Origin: an uncultured Ruminococcus sp.
GTDB taxonomy: Bacteria; Bacillota; Clostridia; Oscillospirales; Ruminococcaceae
Direction of reading: 5' to 3'
Length of the DNA stretch: 28,862 bases
NCBI GenBank assembly: GCA_937894495.1
Contig: CALCRR010000107.1
Span: 1-28,862 of the forward strand
In this document: positions 22,523-28,862 of the stretch, piece after piece
How the letters are laid out: every line of letters starts with the position of its first letter
How positions within the stretch are numbered: position 1 is the stretch's first letter
The notes under the pieces: model-generated
Databases searched by the model: none
What the model was told of the DNA's origin: nothing
What the model saw: the letters and a program-made list of their open reading frames with translations, nothing else
Program-made: the position numbers and the translations under genes

Positions 22523-23635
22523 ATGGATCTTTCACAGCTAAGAGAGGGTATAAATGAGATAGACGAGCAGCTGCAGGAGCTGTTCAACAGGCGTATGGAG
22601 CTGTGCTTCAAGGTGGCTGAGTACAAGATAGCCAACGATATGCCTGTTTTTCAGAAGGACAGGGAGAAGCAGATACTTCAAAGGGTGGCTGATAACGCCC
22701 CCGAGGGTCTTGCAGGGGCAACAAAGGTGTTCTTCCGCAATGTTATGGATATATCAAAGTGTATGCAGTACCAGCGCTTTTTTGCTGACAGCGGCTCTAT
22801 TGAGTACAAAAAATTGGACTTAAGCGGCAAGCATACCGTGGCGGTCCCGGGCACTAACGGCTCATATAACCACATTGCCTGCTCAAATCTTTTTGAGGAT
22901 TTTGAGCCTGTGTTCCACGAAAACTTTGAGGATATCTTCAAGGCGGTGGAGGCAGGTGAGGCTGAGTTCGGCATACTGCCCATCGTCAACTCCACCGCAG
23001 GCTCGGTGGCGCAGACATATGATCTTATGAAAAAGTACGATTTCAAGATATGCGCAGGCACAAAGCTCAAAATATCCCACTGCCTTGCGGTGAAGCCGGG
23101 GATAAGGTTTGAGGAGATAAAGGCGCTTTACTCCCACGAGCAGGGCTTGCAGCAGTGCTCTGATTTTATAGAAAAGTATAAGTTCAAAACCCACAAATAT
23201 TCAAACACCTCGCTGGCAGCCTGCTATATCAAGCAGAGCGAGGAGCCCTACGGCGCTATATGCTCCACCGACTGTGCCAACGACCTGGGGCTGGATATCA
23301 TAATGACCGATATACAAAACGCCACCGAAAACTACACCAAGTTTATCCTGATATCAAAGGAGACCCTGAAATCTGAGCACGCAAATACCATATCGGTGTG
23401 TCTGGCGCTGCCCCACCAGTCCTCGTCCCTTTACAGGCTGCTGACAAAATTCTCGGTGGCAGGGCTCAACCTTTCGATGATAGAGAGTATGCCCATTGCC
23501 AACACCGATTTTGATGTTGTGTTTTATCTTGATTTTCACGGGGCGATAGATACCCCCGAGGTTGCAAAGCTTTTGAGCGAGCTTGAAGAGGAGCTGTCCT
23601 ACTTTAAATTTTTAGGAAACTATGAGGAGATGTGA
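22523..23635 (+). CDS. pheA: Bifunctional chorismate mutase / prephenate dehydratase (P-protein)
   Basis: PheA converts chorismate to prephenate and then to phenylpyruvate, the phenylalanine branch. The 370-residue protein has an AroQ chorismate mutase domain (about 1-85: [38 protein letters not shown]). A prephenate dehydratase domain follows (about 108-285: [47 protein letters not shown]), then an ACT domain (about 290-365). The dehydratase TRF motif reads YTKF. In the ACT domain the phenylalanine-binding GAL is SSL and ESRP is ESMP, so feedback control may be altered. It has its own promoter and overlaps the start region of ispF. Confidence 0.93.
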   Translation: MDLSQLREGINEIDEQLQELFNRRMELCFKVAEYKIANDMPVFQKDREKQILQRVADNAPEGLAGATKVFFRNVMDISKCMQYQRFFADSGSIEYKKLDLSGKHTVAVPGTNGSYNHIACSNLFEDFEPVFHENFEDIFKAVEAGEAEFGILPIVNSTAGSVAQTYDLMKKYDFKICAGTKLKISHCLAVKPGIRFEEIKALYSHEQGLQQCSDFIEKYKFKTHKYSNTSLAACYIKQSEEPYGAICSTDCANDLGLDIIMTDIQNATENYTKFILISKETLKSEHANTISVCLALPHQSSSLYRLLTKFSVAGLNLSMIESMPIANTDFDVVFYLDFHGAIDTPEVAKLLSELEEELSYFKFLGNYEEM

Positions 23636-23637
23636 GT

Positions 23638-24120
23638 ATGAGCTTTCGTATAGGTCACGGTTATGACGTTCACAGACTGGCAGAGGACAGAAAACTGATA
23701 TTAGGCGGCGTACTGATACCCTATGACAAGGGTCTGCTGGGACATTCCGACGCCGACGTGCTGGTGCACGCCCTTATGGACGCAATGCTGGGGGCGCTGG
23801 CTCTGGGGGATATAGGCAAGCTCTTCCCAGATACCGATGATGAATATGAGGGTGCCGACAGCATTGAGCTGCTAAAAGAGGTCAACCGATTGGTCGAACA
23901 GCAGGGCTATATGCTGGGCAATGCCGACTGCACTATCTGTGCCCAGCAGCCGAAGCTCGCCCCATTTATTGACGGTATGCGTGCAAACATTGCCGAAGCC
24001 CTGGGCTGTGATGTCTCGCAGATATCGGTAAAAGCCACCACCGAAGAAAAGCTGGGCTTTACAGGTGAGGGTCTGGGCATTTCCGCCACCGCAGTATGCC
24101 TGCTTGAAGAAATGGAATAA
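23638..24120 (+). CDS. ispF: 2-C-methyl-D-erythritol 2,4-cyclodiphosphate synthase
   Basis: IspF closes the MEP-pathway intermediate into MEcPP on the way to isoprenoids. It has 160 residues, the family's size. GHGYDVHRL supplies the zinc ligands Asp10 and His12, and [19 protein letters not shown] adds His44. [26 protein letters not shown] and the C-terminal [17 protein letters not shown] are all present. The ATG at 23638 is preferred to a GTG at 23632 because the AGGAG of the pheA end lies at the right distance. It is probably co-transcribed with pheA and ends at a bidirectional terminator. ispD is not adjacent. Confidence 0.96.
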   Translation: MSFRIGHGYDVHRLAEDRKLILGGVLIPYDKGLLGHSDADVLVHALMDAMLGALALGDIGKLFPDTDDEYEGADSIELLKEVNRLVEQQGYMLGNADCTICAQQPKLAPFIDGMRANIAEALGCDVSQISVKATTEEKLGFTGEGLGISATAVCLLEEME

Positions 24121-24124
24121 AAAT

Positions 24125-24160
24125 AACGAGGTACCGCCGGTAAGACGATACCTCGTTTTC
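24125..24160. terminator. Bidirectional rho-independent terminator
   Basis: AACGAGGTA (24125-24133) and TACCTCGTT (24149-24157) form a perfect 9-bp stem with TTTTC after it on the plus strand. It lies between convergent ispF and the GGDEF gene. Confidence 0.82.
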
Positions 24161-24170
24161 AGTTGAATTT

Positions 24171-25274
24171 TTATGAGTCAGCCGACTGTGCGATGACGCA
24201 GTTTTTGCCCTGATTTTTACCGCGGTAGAGCCGCTTGTCAGCCTCTGATATCACCTTTTCAAAATCATCGTCGGGCAGCGCCTTGCACATACCGATAGTC
24301 ACCGTAACATTGTAGGGTATCCTGCTGTCGTGCAGGAAGGTCAGCTCGCTGATCTCACGGCGCACCTTGTCGGCGCAGCTTATGCCTACATCAATATCGT
24401 TAGAGGGTATCAGCAGCAGAAATTCCTCGCCGCCCCATCTGGAAACATACCCCTCGGCAGGCACATTGTCAGCCATTATCTTTGATACGGCTTTCAGCAC
24501 CTCGTCCCCCGCTTCGTGACCGTAGGTGTCGTTCACCTTCTTGAAATCGTCGATATCGCCGATAGCTATAATATAGCTCTTTTTGCTCTTCCTGCATGAG
24601 CTCTGCACCAGCTTCAGATAATCCATCATGGCACGCCTGTTGAAAAGCTCGGTAAGGGGGTCGATGGTGGCTATCTTCTGCAGGCTCTCGTTTTTCTCGG
24701 TCATGCGTATTTTGTTGAGCTCACGGTCAAACATATATATAGACGCAACATAAAGCAGTATCACCGAGCCGAAAAAGGTGTTTATAAAATAAATGGTGTT
24801 ATTCGCCACAGGGTCGTGGAATGAGTAAACAGACCTTGCAGGGTTGCCCAGAATGATTTTTGCAGCCACAAACACCACCAGCGGAACAGCCGATAACAGA
24901 TACGGCAGATAAATCTTTTTCAGGGGCATATAAAAGGGTACAGGCATTATAAACAGCATGAACATACCAAAGCCGTTGTTCCACCCGATATAGTATATGC
25001 CCATGCAGGCATGAACGGTTATCTCCATCAGCACCGCAGCCAGTAGGGGTATGCGCAGCCTCGGCTTTCTCACCAGATACAGAAGCGACCCGTAAAAGCA
25101 CACGCTGAAAACGTTGAATACCGCCATCTCCTTAACTCCCAGCAGTATGAACATGACAAGATATATCACGTGTGCCAGCAGCAGCGCAGCGTCGCCTATG
25201 GTGTATACCATAAGCTCACTGACCTTTTCAAACCTGGCAAGCTTGGTCTCAAGCTTGCGTTTGTTTATCTTCAT
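24171..25274 (-). CDS. Membrane-bound diguanylate cyclase (GGDEF domain)
   Basis: The protein makes the second messenger cyclic di-GMP from two GTP. The 367 residues comprise an N-terminal sensor region with about six membrane helices (roughly 25-180; no recognised sensory family), then a GGDEF domain (about 203-360). That domain has DPLTELFNRR, the metal-binding GDIDDFKKVNDTYGHEAGD (Asp240), the active-site loop GGEEF (281-285) and the late ADKRLYRGKNQGKN. GGEEF is an active variant. The inhibitory RxxD I-site that would lie five residues before GGEEF is absent (the stretch reads PAEGYVSRW). No EAL or HD-GYP partner lies nearby. It starts at the ATG after AAAGGAGAG and has its own minus-strand promoter. 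Confidence 0.92.
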   Translation of the reverse strand: MKINKRKLETKLARFEKVSELMVYTIGDAALLLAHVIYLVMFILLGVKEMAVFNVFSVCFYGSLLYLVRKPRLRIPLLAAVLMEITVHACMGIYYIGWNNGFGMFMLFIMPVPFYMPLKKIYLPYLLSAVPLVVFVAAKIILGNPARSVYSFHDPVANNTIYFINTFFGSVILLYVASIYMFDRELNKIRMTEKNESLQKIATIDPLTELFNRRAMMDYLKLVQSSCRKSKKSYIIAIGDIDDFKKVNDTYGHEAGDEVLKAVSKIMADNVPAEGYVSRWGGEEFLLLIPSNDIDVGISCADKVRREISELTFLHDSRIPYNVTVTIGMCKALPDDDFEKVISEADKRLYRGKNQGKNCVIAQSADS

Positions 25275-25336
25275 ATATTCATTTCTCTCCTTTTAAGGGA
25301 AAAAACACATTTTATATCACACAATTCACTTTTATA

Positions 25337-25365
25337 ATTATAGTGCATATCCCCCAAACTTTCAA
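25337..25365 (-). promoter_or_regulatory. Promoter of the GGDEF gene
   Basis: Minus strand: TTGAAA (25365-25360), 17 bases, TATAAT (25342-25337), about 63 bases before the start codon. In the 303-base divergent gap between this gene and the kinase gene, the stretch 25366-25507 is AT-rich and shows nothing else I can name. Confidence 0.75.
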
Positions 25366-25507
25366 GCAGAAAAATAGACAAATTTCACAGCTTATTTTTG
25401 TAAGTAATAAATGACATAAGGCTGACAATGATTTGTCTAAAATGCGCAGTTTTTTTATTAAGTATATGCCCTTAATTAATTGTTTTGGTGAATATTTACG
25501 TCAGCTA

Positions 25508-25536
25508 TTGAAAAATCACAGATACTGTGCTATAAT
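25508..25536 (+). promoter_or_regulatory. Promoter of the pyridoxamine kinase gene (extended -10)
   Basis: TTGAAA (25508-25513), 17 bases, TATAAT (25531-25536), with TGC before the -10. The start codon is 42 bases downstream. Confidence 0.75.
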
Positions 25537-25577
25537 TAGATGATATGTTATTTGAATGATAAAGAGGTAATGCTAAA

Positions 25578-26438
25578 ATGATCGGCTGCAAGCGTGTTGC
25601 TGCAATACAGGATATATCAGGACTCGGCAGGTGCTCACTGACAGTTATAATCCCCGTGCTCTCAGCGATGGGAGTTCAGGTCTGTCCCGTGCCCACGGCG
25701 GTGCTTTCGGCACATACGGGTTACAGTGAGTTCGTTATACGTGACCTTACTGATTATATGCAGCCTGCACTTGAACACTATAAAAAAATGGGTACTGAGT
25801 TTGACTGTATCTACAGCGGCTTTTTAGCCTCTGCCGAGCAGATAGACCATTGCCTGGAGTTCTTCTCGGCATACCCCAGCTCCCTTAAAGTAGTTGACCC
25901 TGTGATGGGGGACGACGGCAAGAGCTATGCCACCTACACGGGCGAGCTCTGCAAGCGTATGAGCGAGCTGGTGGCAGTGGCTGATATAATAACCCCCAAC
26001 CTTACCGAGGCGGCTATCCTGCTGGGAGAAAAATACCCTGCTGCACCACTGAGAAATTCAGAGGCAAGGTCGTGGCTGGTAAGGCTTGCCGAACAGGGGG
26101 CTAAGATAGTTGTTATCACAAGCGTTGACCTCGCCGACGGGGGAATGCACACCATCGGCTATGATAAAGAGACCAGCAGCTTCTGGAAGATAAAGAACGA
26201 CTATGTTCCCAACGCCCATTTTTCGGGCACGGGCGATATGTTTGCAAGCGTGCTCATAGGCTCCATGCTAAAGGGCGACAGCCTGCCGCTGGCTATGAAC
26301 AGAGCTTCGGCTTTCACCGAGCTTAACGTCAAGGTGACAAACAGCTACCGCCGCCACTGGACAGAGGGGCTTATGCTGGAGGGGCAGCTCCCCTGGTTGA
26401 CAAGCTACCAGCAGCTGGGCGATTATACAACGCTTTAG
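25578..26438 (+). CDS. Pyridoxamine/pyridoxal kinase (PdxK/PdxY-like)
   Basis: A ribokinase-fold enzyme phosphorylating pyridoxal, pyridoxamine or pyridoxine in vitamin B6 salvage. The 286-residue protein has QDISGLGRCSLT at the N-terminus and PTAVLSAHTGYSEF (substrate lid). DPVMGDDGKSYATYT, ITPNLTEAAILLG and the catalytic anion-hole HFSGTGDMFASVLIG, with Asp in GTGD as base, follow. Sequence alone does not tell PdxK from PdxY or fix the preferred vitamer. Several PLP enzymes (SpeA, NspC) are encoded in the same window, though no operon links them. It begins a run with trmL 21 bases downstream. Confidence 0.88.
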   Translation: MIGCKRVAAIQDISGLGRCSLTVIIPVLSAMGVQVCPVPTAVLSAHTGYSEFVIRDLTDYMQPALEHYKKMGTEFDCIYSGFLASAEQIDHCLEFFSAYPSSLKVVDPVMGDDGKSYATYTGELCKRMSELVAVADIITPNLTEAAILLGEKYPAAPLRNSEARSWLVRLAEQGAKIVVITSVDLADGGMHTIGYDKETSSFWKIKNDYVPNAHFSGTGDMFASVLIGSMLKGDSLPLAMNRASAFTELNVKVTNSYRRHWTEGLMLEGQLPWLTSYQQLGDYTTL

Positions 26439-26459
26439 TATTATACGCACAGAGGGTAC

Positions 26460-26972
26460 ATGATGATAAATGAACATAAGCTCAACATTGTTCTTGTAGA
26501 GCCCCAGATACCCCAGAACACCGGCAATATTTCACGCACCTGCGCCGTAACGGGGGCAGCGCTGCATATGATAGAGCCCTTCGGTTTTGAGATAAGCGAT
26601 AAAAAGCTTAAAAGGGCAGGGCTTGATTACTGGGATAAGCTGGATATTTATTACTATAAGAGCATTGAGGATTTTTTTGAAAAGAATGACGGTGAGTATT
26701 ACTACTTCACCACCAAGGGGAGGAAGACCCATTCTGACGTCAGCTACCCCCATAACAGACCTGTGTATATCATCTTCGGCAGAGAGGACGCAGGGCTGCC
26801 CGAGGAGCTGCTGTACAAAAATTCGGACAGATGTGTGAGAATACCCATGCGAAACGAGCTGAGGAGCCTGAACCTTTCAAACTCTGTCGCCATTGCAGTT
26901 TACGAGGTTTTAAGGCAGTGGGATTACCCCGACCTTGGCAGAGAGGGCAGGCTCACAAAATACACATGGTGA
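26460..26972 (+). CDS. trmL: tRNA (cytidine/uridine-34-2'-O)-methyltransferase TrmL
   Basis: TrmL is a SPOUT-fold enzyme adding a 2'-O-methyl group to the wobble base of certain leucine tRNAs. The 170 residues include LNIVLVEPQIPQNTGNISRTCA at the N-terminus, LHMIEPFGF, KRAGLDYWDKLDI, the knot motifs YIIFGREDAGLPEEL, IPMRNELRSLNLSNSVAIAVYEVLRQ. These are the full family signature. Two in-frame ATGs (26460, 26463) are possible starts; the RBS GAGGG lies close to both. One copy of the recurring CTGTACAAAAANTCGGACAG motif lies within its coding sequence (26811-26830). Confidence 0.94.
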   Translation: MMINEHKLNIVLVEPQIPQNTGNISRTCAVTGAALHMIEPFGFEISDKKLKRAGLDYWDKLDIYYYKSIEDFFEKNDGEYYYFTTKGRKTHSDVSYPHNRPVYIIFGREDAGLPEELLYKNSDRCVRIPMRNELRSLNLSNSVAIAVYEVLRQWDYPDLGREGRLTKYTW

Positions 26973-27022
26973 TATCATGAAAATAAGGTCATAGGACCGC
27001 ACCCGACAAGGAGGAAAAATTC

Positions 27023-27895
27023 ATGCCCAAGATAAAATTTGTGACCGACTCGGCAAGCGATATCTCGGCAGAGAACGAGAAAAAGCACGATATACTTGTA
27101 GTGCCCTTTAAGGTGGCTATGGGTGAAAAAAGCTATACCAGCCGTGTTGATTTTGACAACGAGAAGTTCTATGAGCTTATGGACAGCTACGACGGCATAC
27201 CCGTTACCTCGCAGATAACCGCCTTTGAGTGGCTGGAGATCTTCAAGGAGCTTTATTACAACGACTACACCGATGTGATAAACACCACCATAAACTCCAA
27301 GGGCTCGGCTACCTACAACAATGCGCTCATGGCAGCGGAGGAGTTTTATGATGATATCCCCGAGGCAAAGGGCAATTTCAGGATATACAACATCGACGGC
27401 AGAAGCTACACAGGCGGCTACGGTTACGCAGTGGTAAAGGGCGCAAAAAAGGCTGAAAAAGGCGCGTCCGCCGAGGAATGTGTGAACTTTATAAAGGACT
27501 GGGTAGATAACTGCGTGATCTTTTTCGGAATGTATTCGCTGCAGTACGCCAAAAAGTCGGGCAGGATACCTGCGGCAGCTGCCTTTGTGGGTGAGGTAAT
27601 GGGACTGCGCCCTGTTTCGAGGATACAGCACAACCAGATAACCACCGAGGCAAAGGTGAGGGGCGACAAGGCGCTGGTGCCTAAAATTCTGGAGCTGGTA
27701 GCAGGCGAGCAGATACCCAAGACCCCCTACTGTGTGGTCTACGGCAATGACAGCGAGGTAAGGGACGAAATGGCTCAGGCGATGACCAAAAAGGTGGGCT
27801 ATCCCCCTGCTGATTTTTACCAGATAGGCTCAGAGGTATCGGTAAATGCAGGTCCCAAGGTAGTGGGCGTTATCTTTAAGTCGCAGAAAAAGTAA
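27023..27895 (+). CDS. DegV family fatty-acid-binding protein
   Basis: DegV proteins bind a single fatty acid; some (FakB) present it to the kinase FakA for phosphorylation and phospholipid synthesis. The 290-residue protein starts KIKFVTDSASDIS, has VVPFKV and the ligand motif PVTSQITAFEWLEIF (usually P-T-T-S-Q). The loop INTTINSKGSATYNNA follows, where most members have S-S-x-L-S-G-T-Y, then RIPAAAAFVGEVMGLRPVSRI. The two altered motifs suggest a diverged ligand pocket. GGAGGAAAAATTC precedes the ATG. FakA is not in the window. Confidence 0.9.
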   Translation: MPKIKFVTDSASDISAENEKKHDILVVPFKVAMGEKSYTSRVDFDNEKFYELMDSYDGIPVTSQITAFEWLEIFKELYYNDYTDVINTTINSKGSATYNNALMAAEEFYDDIPEAKGNFRIYNIDGRSYTGGYGYAVVKGAKKAEKGASAEECVNFIKDWVDNCVIFFGMYSLQYAKKSGRIPAAAAFVGEVMGLRPVSRIQHNQITTEAKVRGDKALVPKILELVAGEQIPKTPYCVVYGNDSEVRDEMAQAMTKKVGYPPADFYQIGSEVSVNAGPKVVGVIFKSQKK

Positions 27896-27911
27896 TAAAA
27901 AATGTTCACAG

Positions 27912-27942
27912 CATATTCCCTCGTCTCAGGCGGGGGAATATG
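27912..27942. other. Stem-loop after the degV gene
   Basis: CATATTCCC (27912-27920) and GGGAATATG (27934-27942) form a perfect 9-bp stem 16 bases after the stop. There is no T-run downstream on the plus strand, so it is a weak terminator at best; it may stabilise the mRNA 3' end. Confidence 0.45.
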
Positions 27943-27953
27943 AAGTATATGGC

Positions 27954-27977
27954 AACTGTTCAAAAAAACGGACAGTT
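27954..27977. repeat. Intergenic copy of the CTGTACAAAAAANCGGACAG motif
   Basis: AACTGTTC (27954-27961) and GGACAGTT (27970-27977) can pair over 8 bases with one G-U around an A-rich loop. Close relatives of the same string occur inside speB (19296), nspC (21582) and trmL (26811). Confidence 0.5.
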
Positions 27978-28013
27978 TGATACTATGCAAAGCAGCACTT
28001 CGGGGGGCGTTTT

Positions 28014-28763
28014 ATGATACCCAAAAGCAAAAACATAAGGACCGAGCTGGTCATCTGCGCAGTGATAATGCTCACAGGCATAGCAGGTCTAATACTGGTG
28101 GGCGGCGAAAAGCCTGTTTTTTTATGTGCCGCAGCTGCGGTCTGGGCGGCTGTTATCATAAAGATAGAAAAAAATAATACCGAAAGATCAAAAAAGGTCT
28201 CCGAGTCGGCTAAAAGGGTGATCATCGCACTGCTTTTTTCGGTGCTCTCGCAGGTATTCACAGCTCCGCTTTTTACAGCCTCAACAGGTGCATGGAGATA
28301 CCCTGTGATAAAAAAATATGTTGAGCTTTACAGCACCGTCGGCGACATAAGCTGGCTGCCCGACAAGATGGACAGCAGCGTCAAGGACTACAAGCTCAGC
28401 TATGCCCCCACTGTCATGCAGGGCAGCGGATATTTCAATGTGAGGTTTAAGTGCAGCAGCAAGGAAGCCGCCAAATGGGCTGACTACGGCAATAAGCACA
28501 GCAAGTCGGTTTTCAGCGGTCTTGATCTTGACGATGACTGGAACTACTACGTCACCGATGAGATAACAGGTCAGAAGGTTTTTGCCGACCTGGGCTATGA
28601 CCTAGATTTTAGCATTACTCAGGCAGACCGTGACTTCTGGCAGGGTCATCTTGACGGCGCAGAGATATTTGTTATCTACGCCACCACCAACAGCAACCAC
28701 CCCCACTTCGACTTAGTGATAGTCAACAAAACCGAAGGCATGGTCCAGCTGTCCCACGGTTAG
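28014..28763 (+). CDS. Membrane protein of unknown function
   Basis: This 249-residue protein has three likely membrane helices in the N-terminal third (about 11-31, 34-50 and 68-88), then a soluble domain of about 160 residues rich in aromatic and acidic residues (YNVRFKCSS-like strand, LDLDDDWNYYVTDEI, FSITQADRDFWQGHLDGAEIFVIYAT, HPHFDLVIVN). No family is recognised. The domain is probably outside the cell if the third helix exits. The ATG follows a G-rich run (GGGGGG, about 7 bases away). It stands between hairpin-rich intergenic stretches and appears monocistronic. Confidence 0.7.
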   Translation: MIPKSKNIRTELVICAVIMLTGIAGLILVGGEKPVFLCAAAAVWAAVIIKIEKNNTERSKKVSESAKRVIIALLFSVLSQVFTAPLFTASTGAWRYPVIKKYVELYSTVGDISWLPDKMDSSVKDYKLSYAPTVMQGSGYFNVRFKCSSKEAAKWADYGNKHSKSVFSGLDLDDDWNYYVTDEITGQKVFADLGYDLDFSITQADRDFWQGHLDGAEIFVIYATTNSNHPHFDLVIVNKTEGMVQLSHG

Positions 28764-28779
28764 GTTTGTGCGTTATTTA

Positions 28780-28862
28780 TTGGGGGAGACCCTTTTGAAA
28801 AAGGGTCATCCCCCAAACCCCCTCCCTAAAACTTCTGTTTCTTTTTGGCGAGGGGGCTTTTG
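28780..28862. repeat. Long palindromic hairpins at the window end, terminator-like
   Basis: TTGGGGGA + GACCCTTTT (28780-28796) pairs with AAAAGGGTC and TCCCCCAA (28799-28816, one unpaired A). It is followed by a second stem CCCCCTC (28818-28824) with GAGGGGG (28850-28856) and CTTTTG. The two stacked hairpins act plausibly as terminator of the preceding gene. The G/C-run style suggests a dispersed palindromic repeat family, but only one copy is visible here and the element may continue past the window. Confidence 0.6.

Noticed and set aside
1..28862. CRISPR arrays, rRNA or tRNA genes
   Set aside because: I saw no spaced direct repeats of CRISPR type, no tRNA cloverleaf and no rRNA-like stretches on either strand.

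Overview
The window looks like chromosome from a Ruminococcus-like member of the Clostridia (gut or rumen Firmicutes). This is inferred from strong AGGAGG-type ribosome binding sites, sigma-A promoters, lipobox lipoproteins, a secreted GH25 muramidase with Fn3-like repeats, a type I toxin of the TxpA/BsrG/holin-like class, and the house style of the core genes. Nothing in the sequence fixes the species.

Layout. Positions 1-4400 hold the 3' end of hemW, an orphan HlyD-type lipoprotein, a five-helix membrane protein and a membrane-anchored secreted protein, the last three each with a recognisable promoter. Positions 4500-8840 hold fhs (formate-tetrahydrofolate ligase), a two-domain lipoprotein, a DUF3810 membrane metallopeptidase-like protein and a small ABM-domain monooxygenase, closely spaced. 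Positions 8850-11520 hold tsaE-tsaB (overlapping), a small membrane protein, rpiB and a membrane-anchored small protein, ending in a bidirectional terminator that faces the GH25 lysozyme gene on the minus strand.

Positions 13970-22430 are the most interesting part: a polyamine cluster in the order speD, speA, speE, speB, carboxynorspermidine synthase, a barstar-like small gene, nspC. It encodes arginine to agmatine to putrescine, and then two different routes to spermidine: decarboxylated-SAM aminopropyl transfer (SpeD/SpeE), and the aspartate-semialdehyde route (carboxynorspermidine synthase/NspC). Each of the first three gene junctions holds a non-operon element. Two are paralogous type I toxin-antitoxin modules, each with a 31-residue membrane peptide, an antisense RNA, and a perfect TTGACA-N17-TATAAT promoter on each strand. 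Between them lies a 160-bp palindromic MITE, and an identical MITE copy lies upstream of speD. In both toxin modules the mRNA 5' leader can pair with its own 3' UTR in two nested segments. The pairing is preserved through G-U substitutions, and one segment is also the anti-Shine-Dalgarno strand of the toxin start. This suggests an RNA switch governed by the antisense RNA.

Positions 22430-28862 are core metabolism and unknowns: fused chorismate mutase-prephenate dehydratase with altered ACT motifs, ispF, a convergent GGDEF diguanylate cyclase, a pyridoxamine kinase, trmL, a DegV protein, a membrane protein of unknown function, and repeat-like hairpins at the window's end. A short motif close to CTGTACAAAAAANCGGACAG recurs within genes and between genes.
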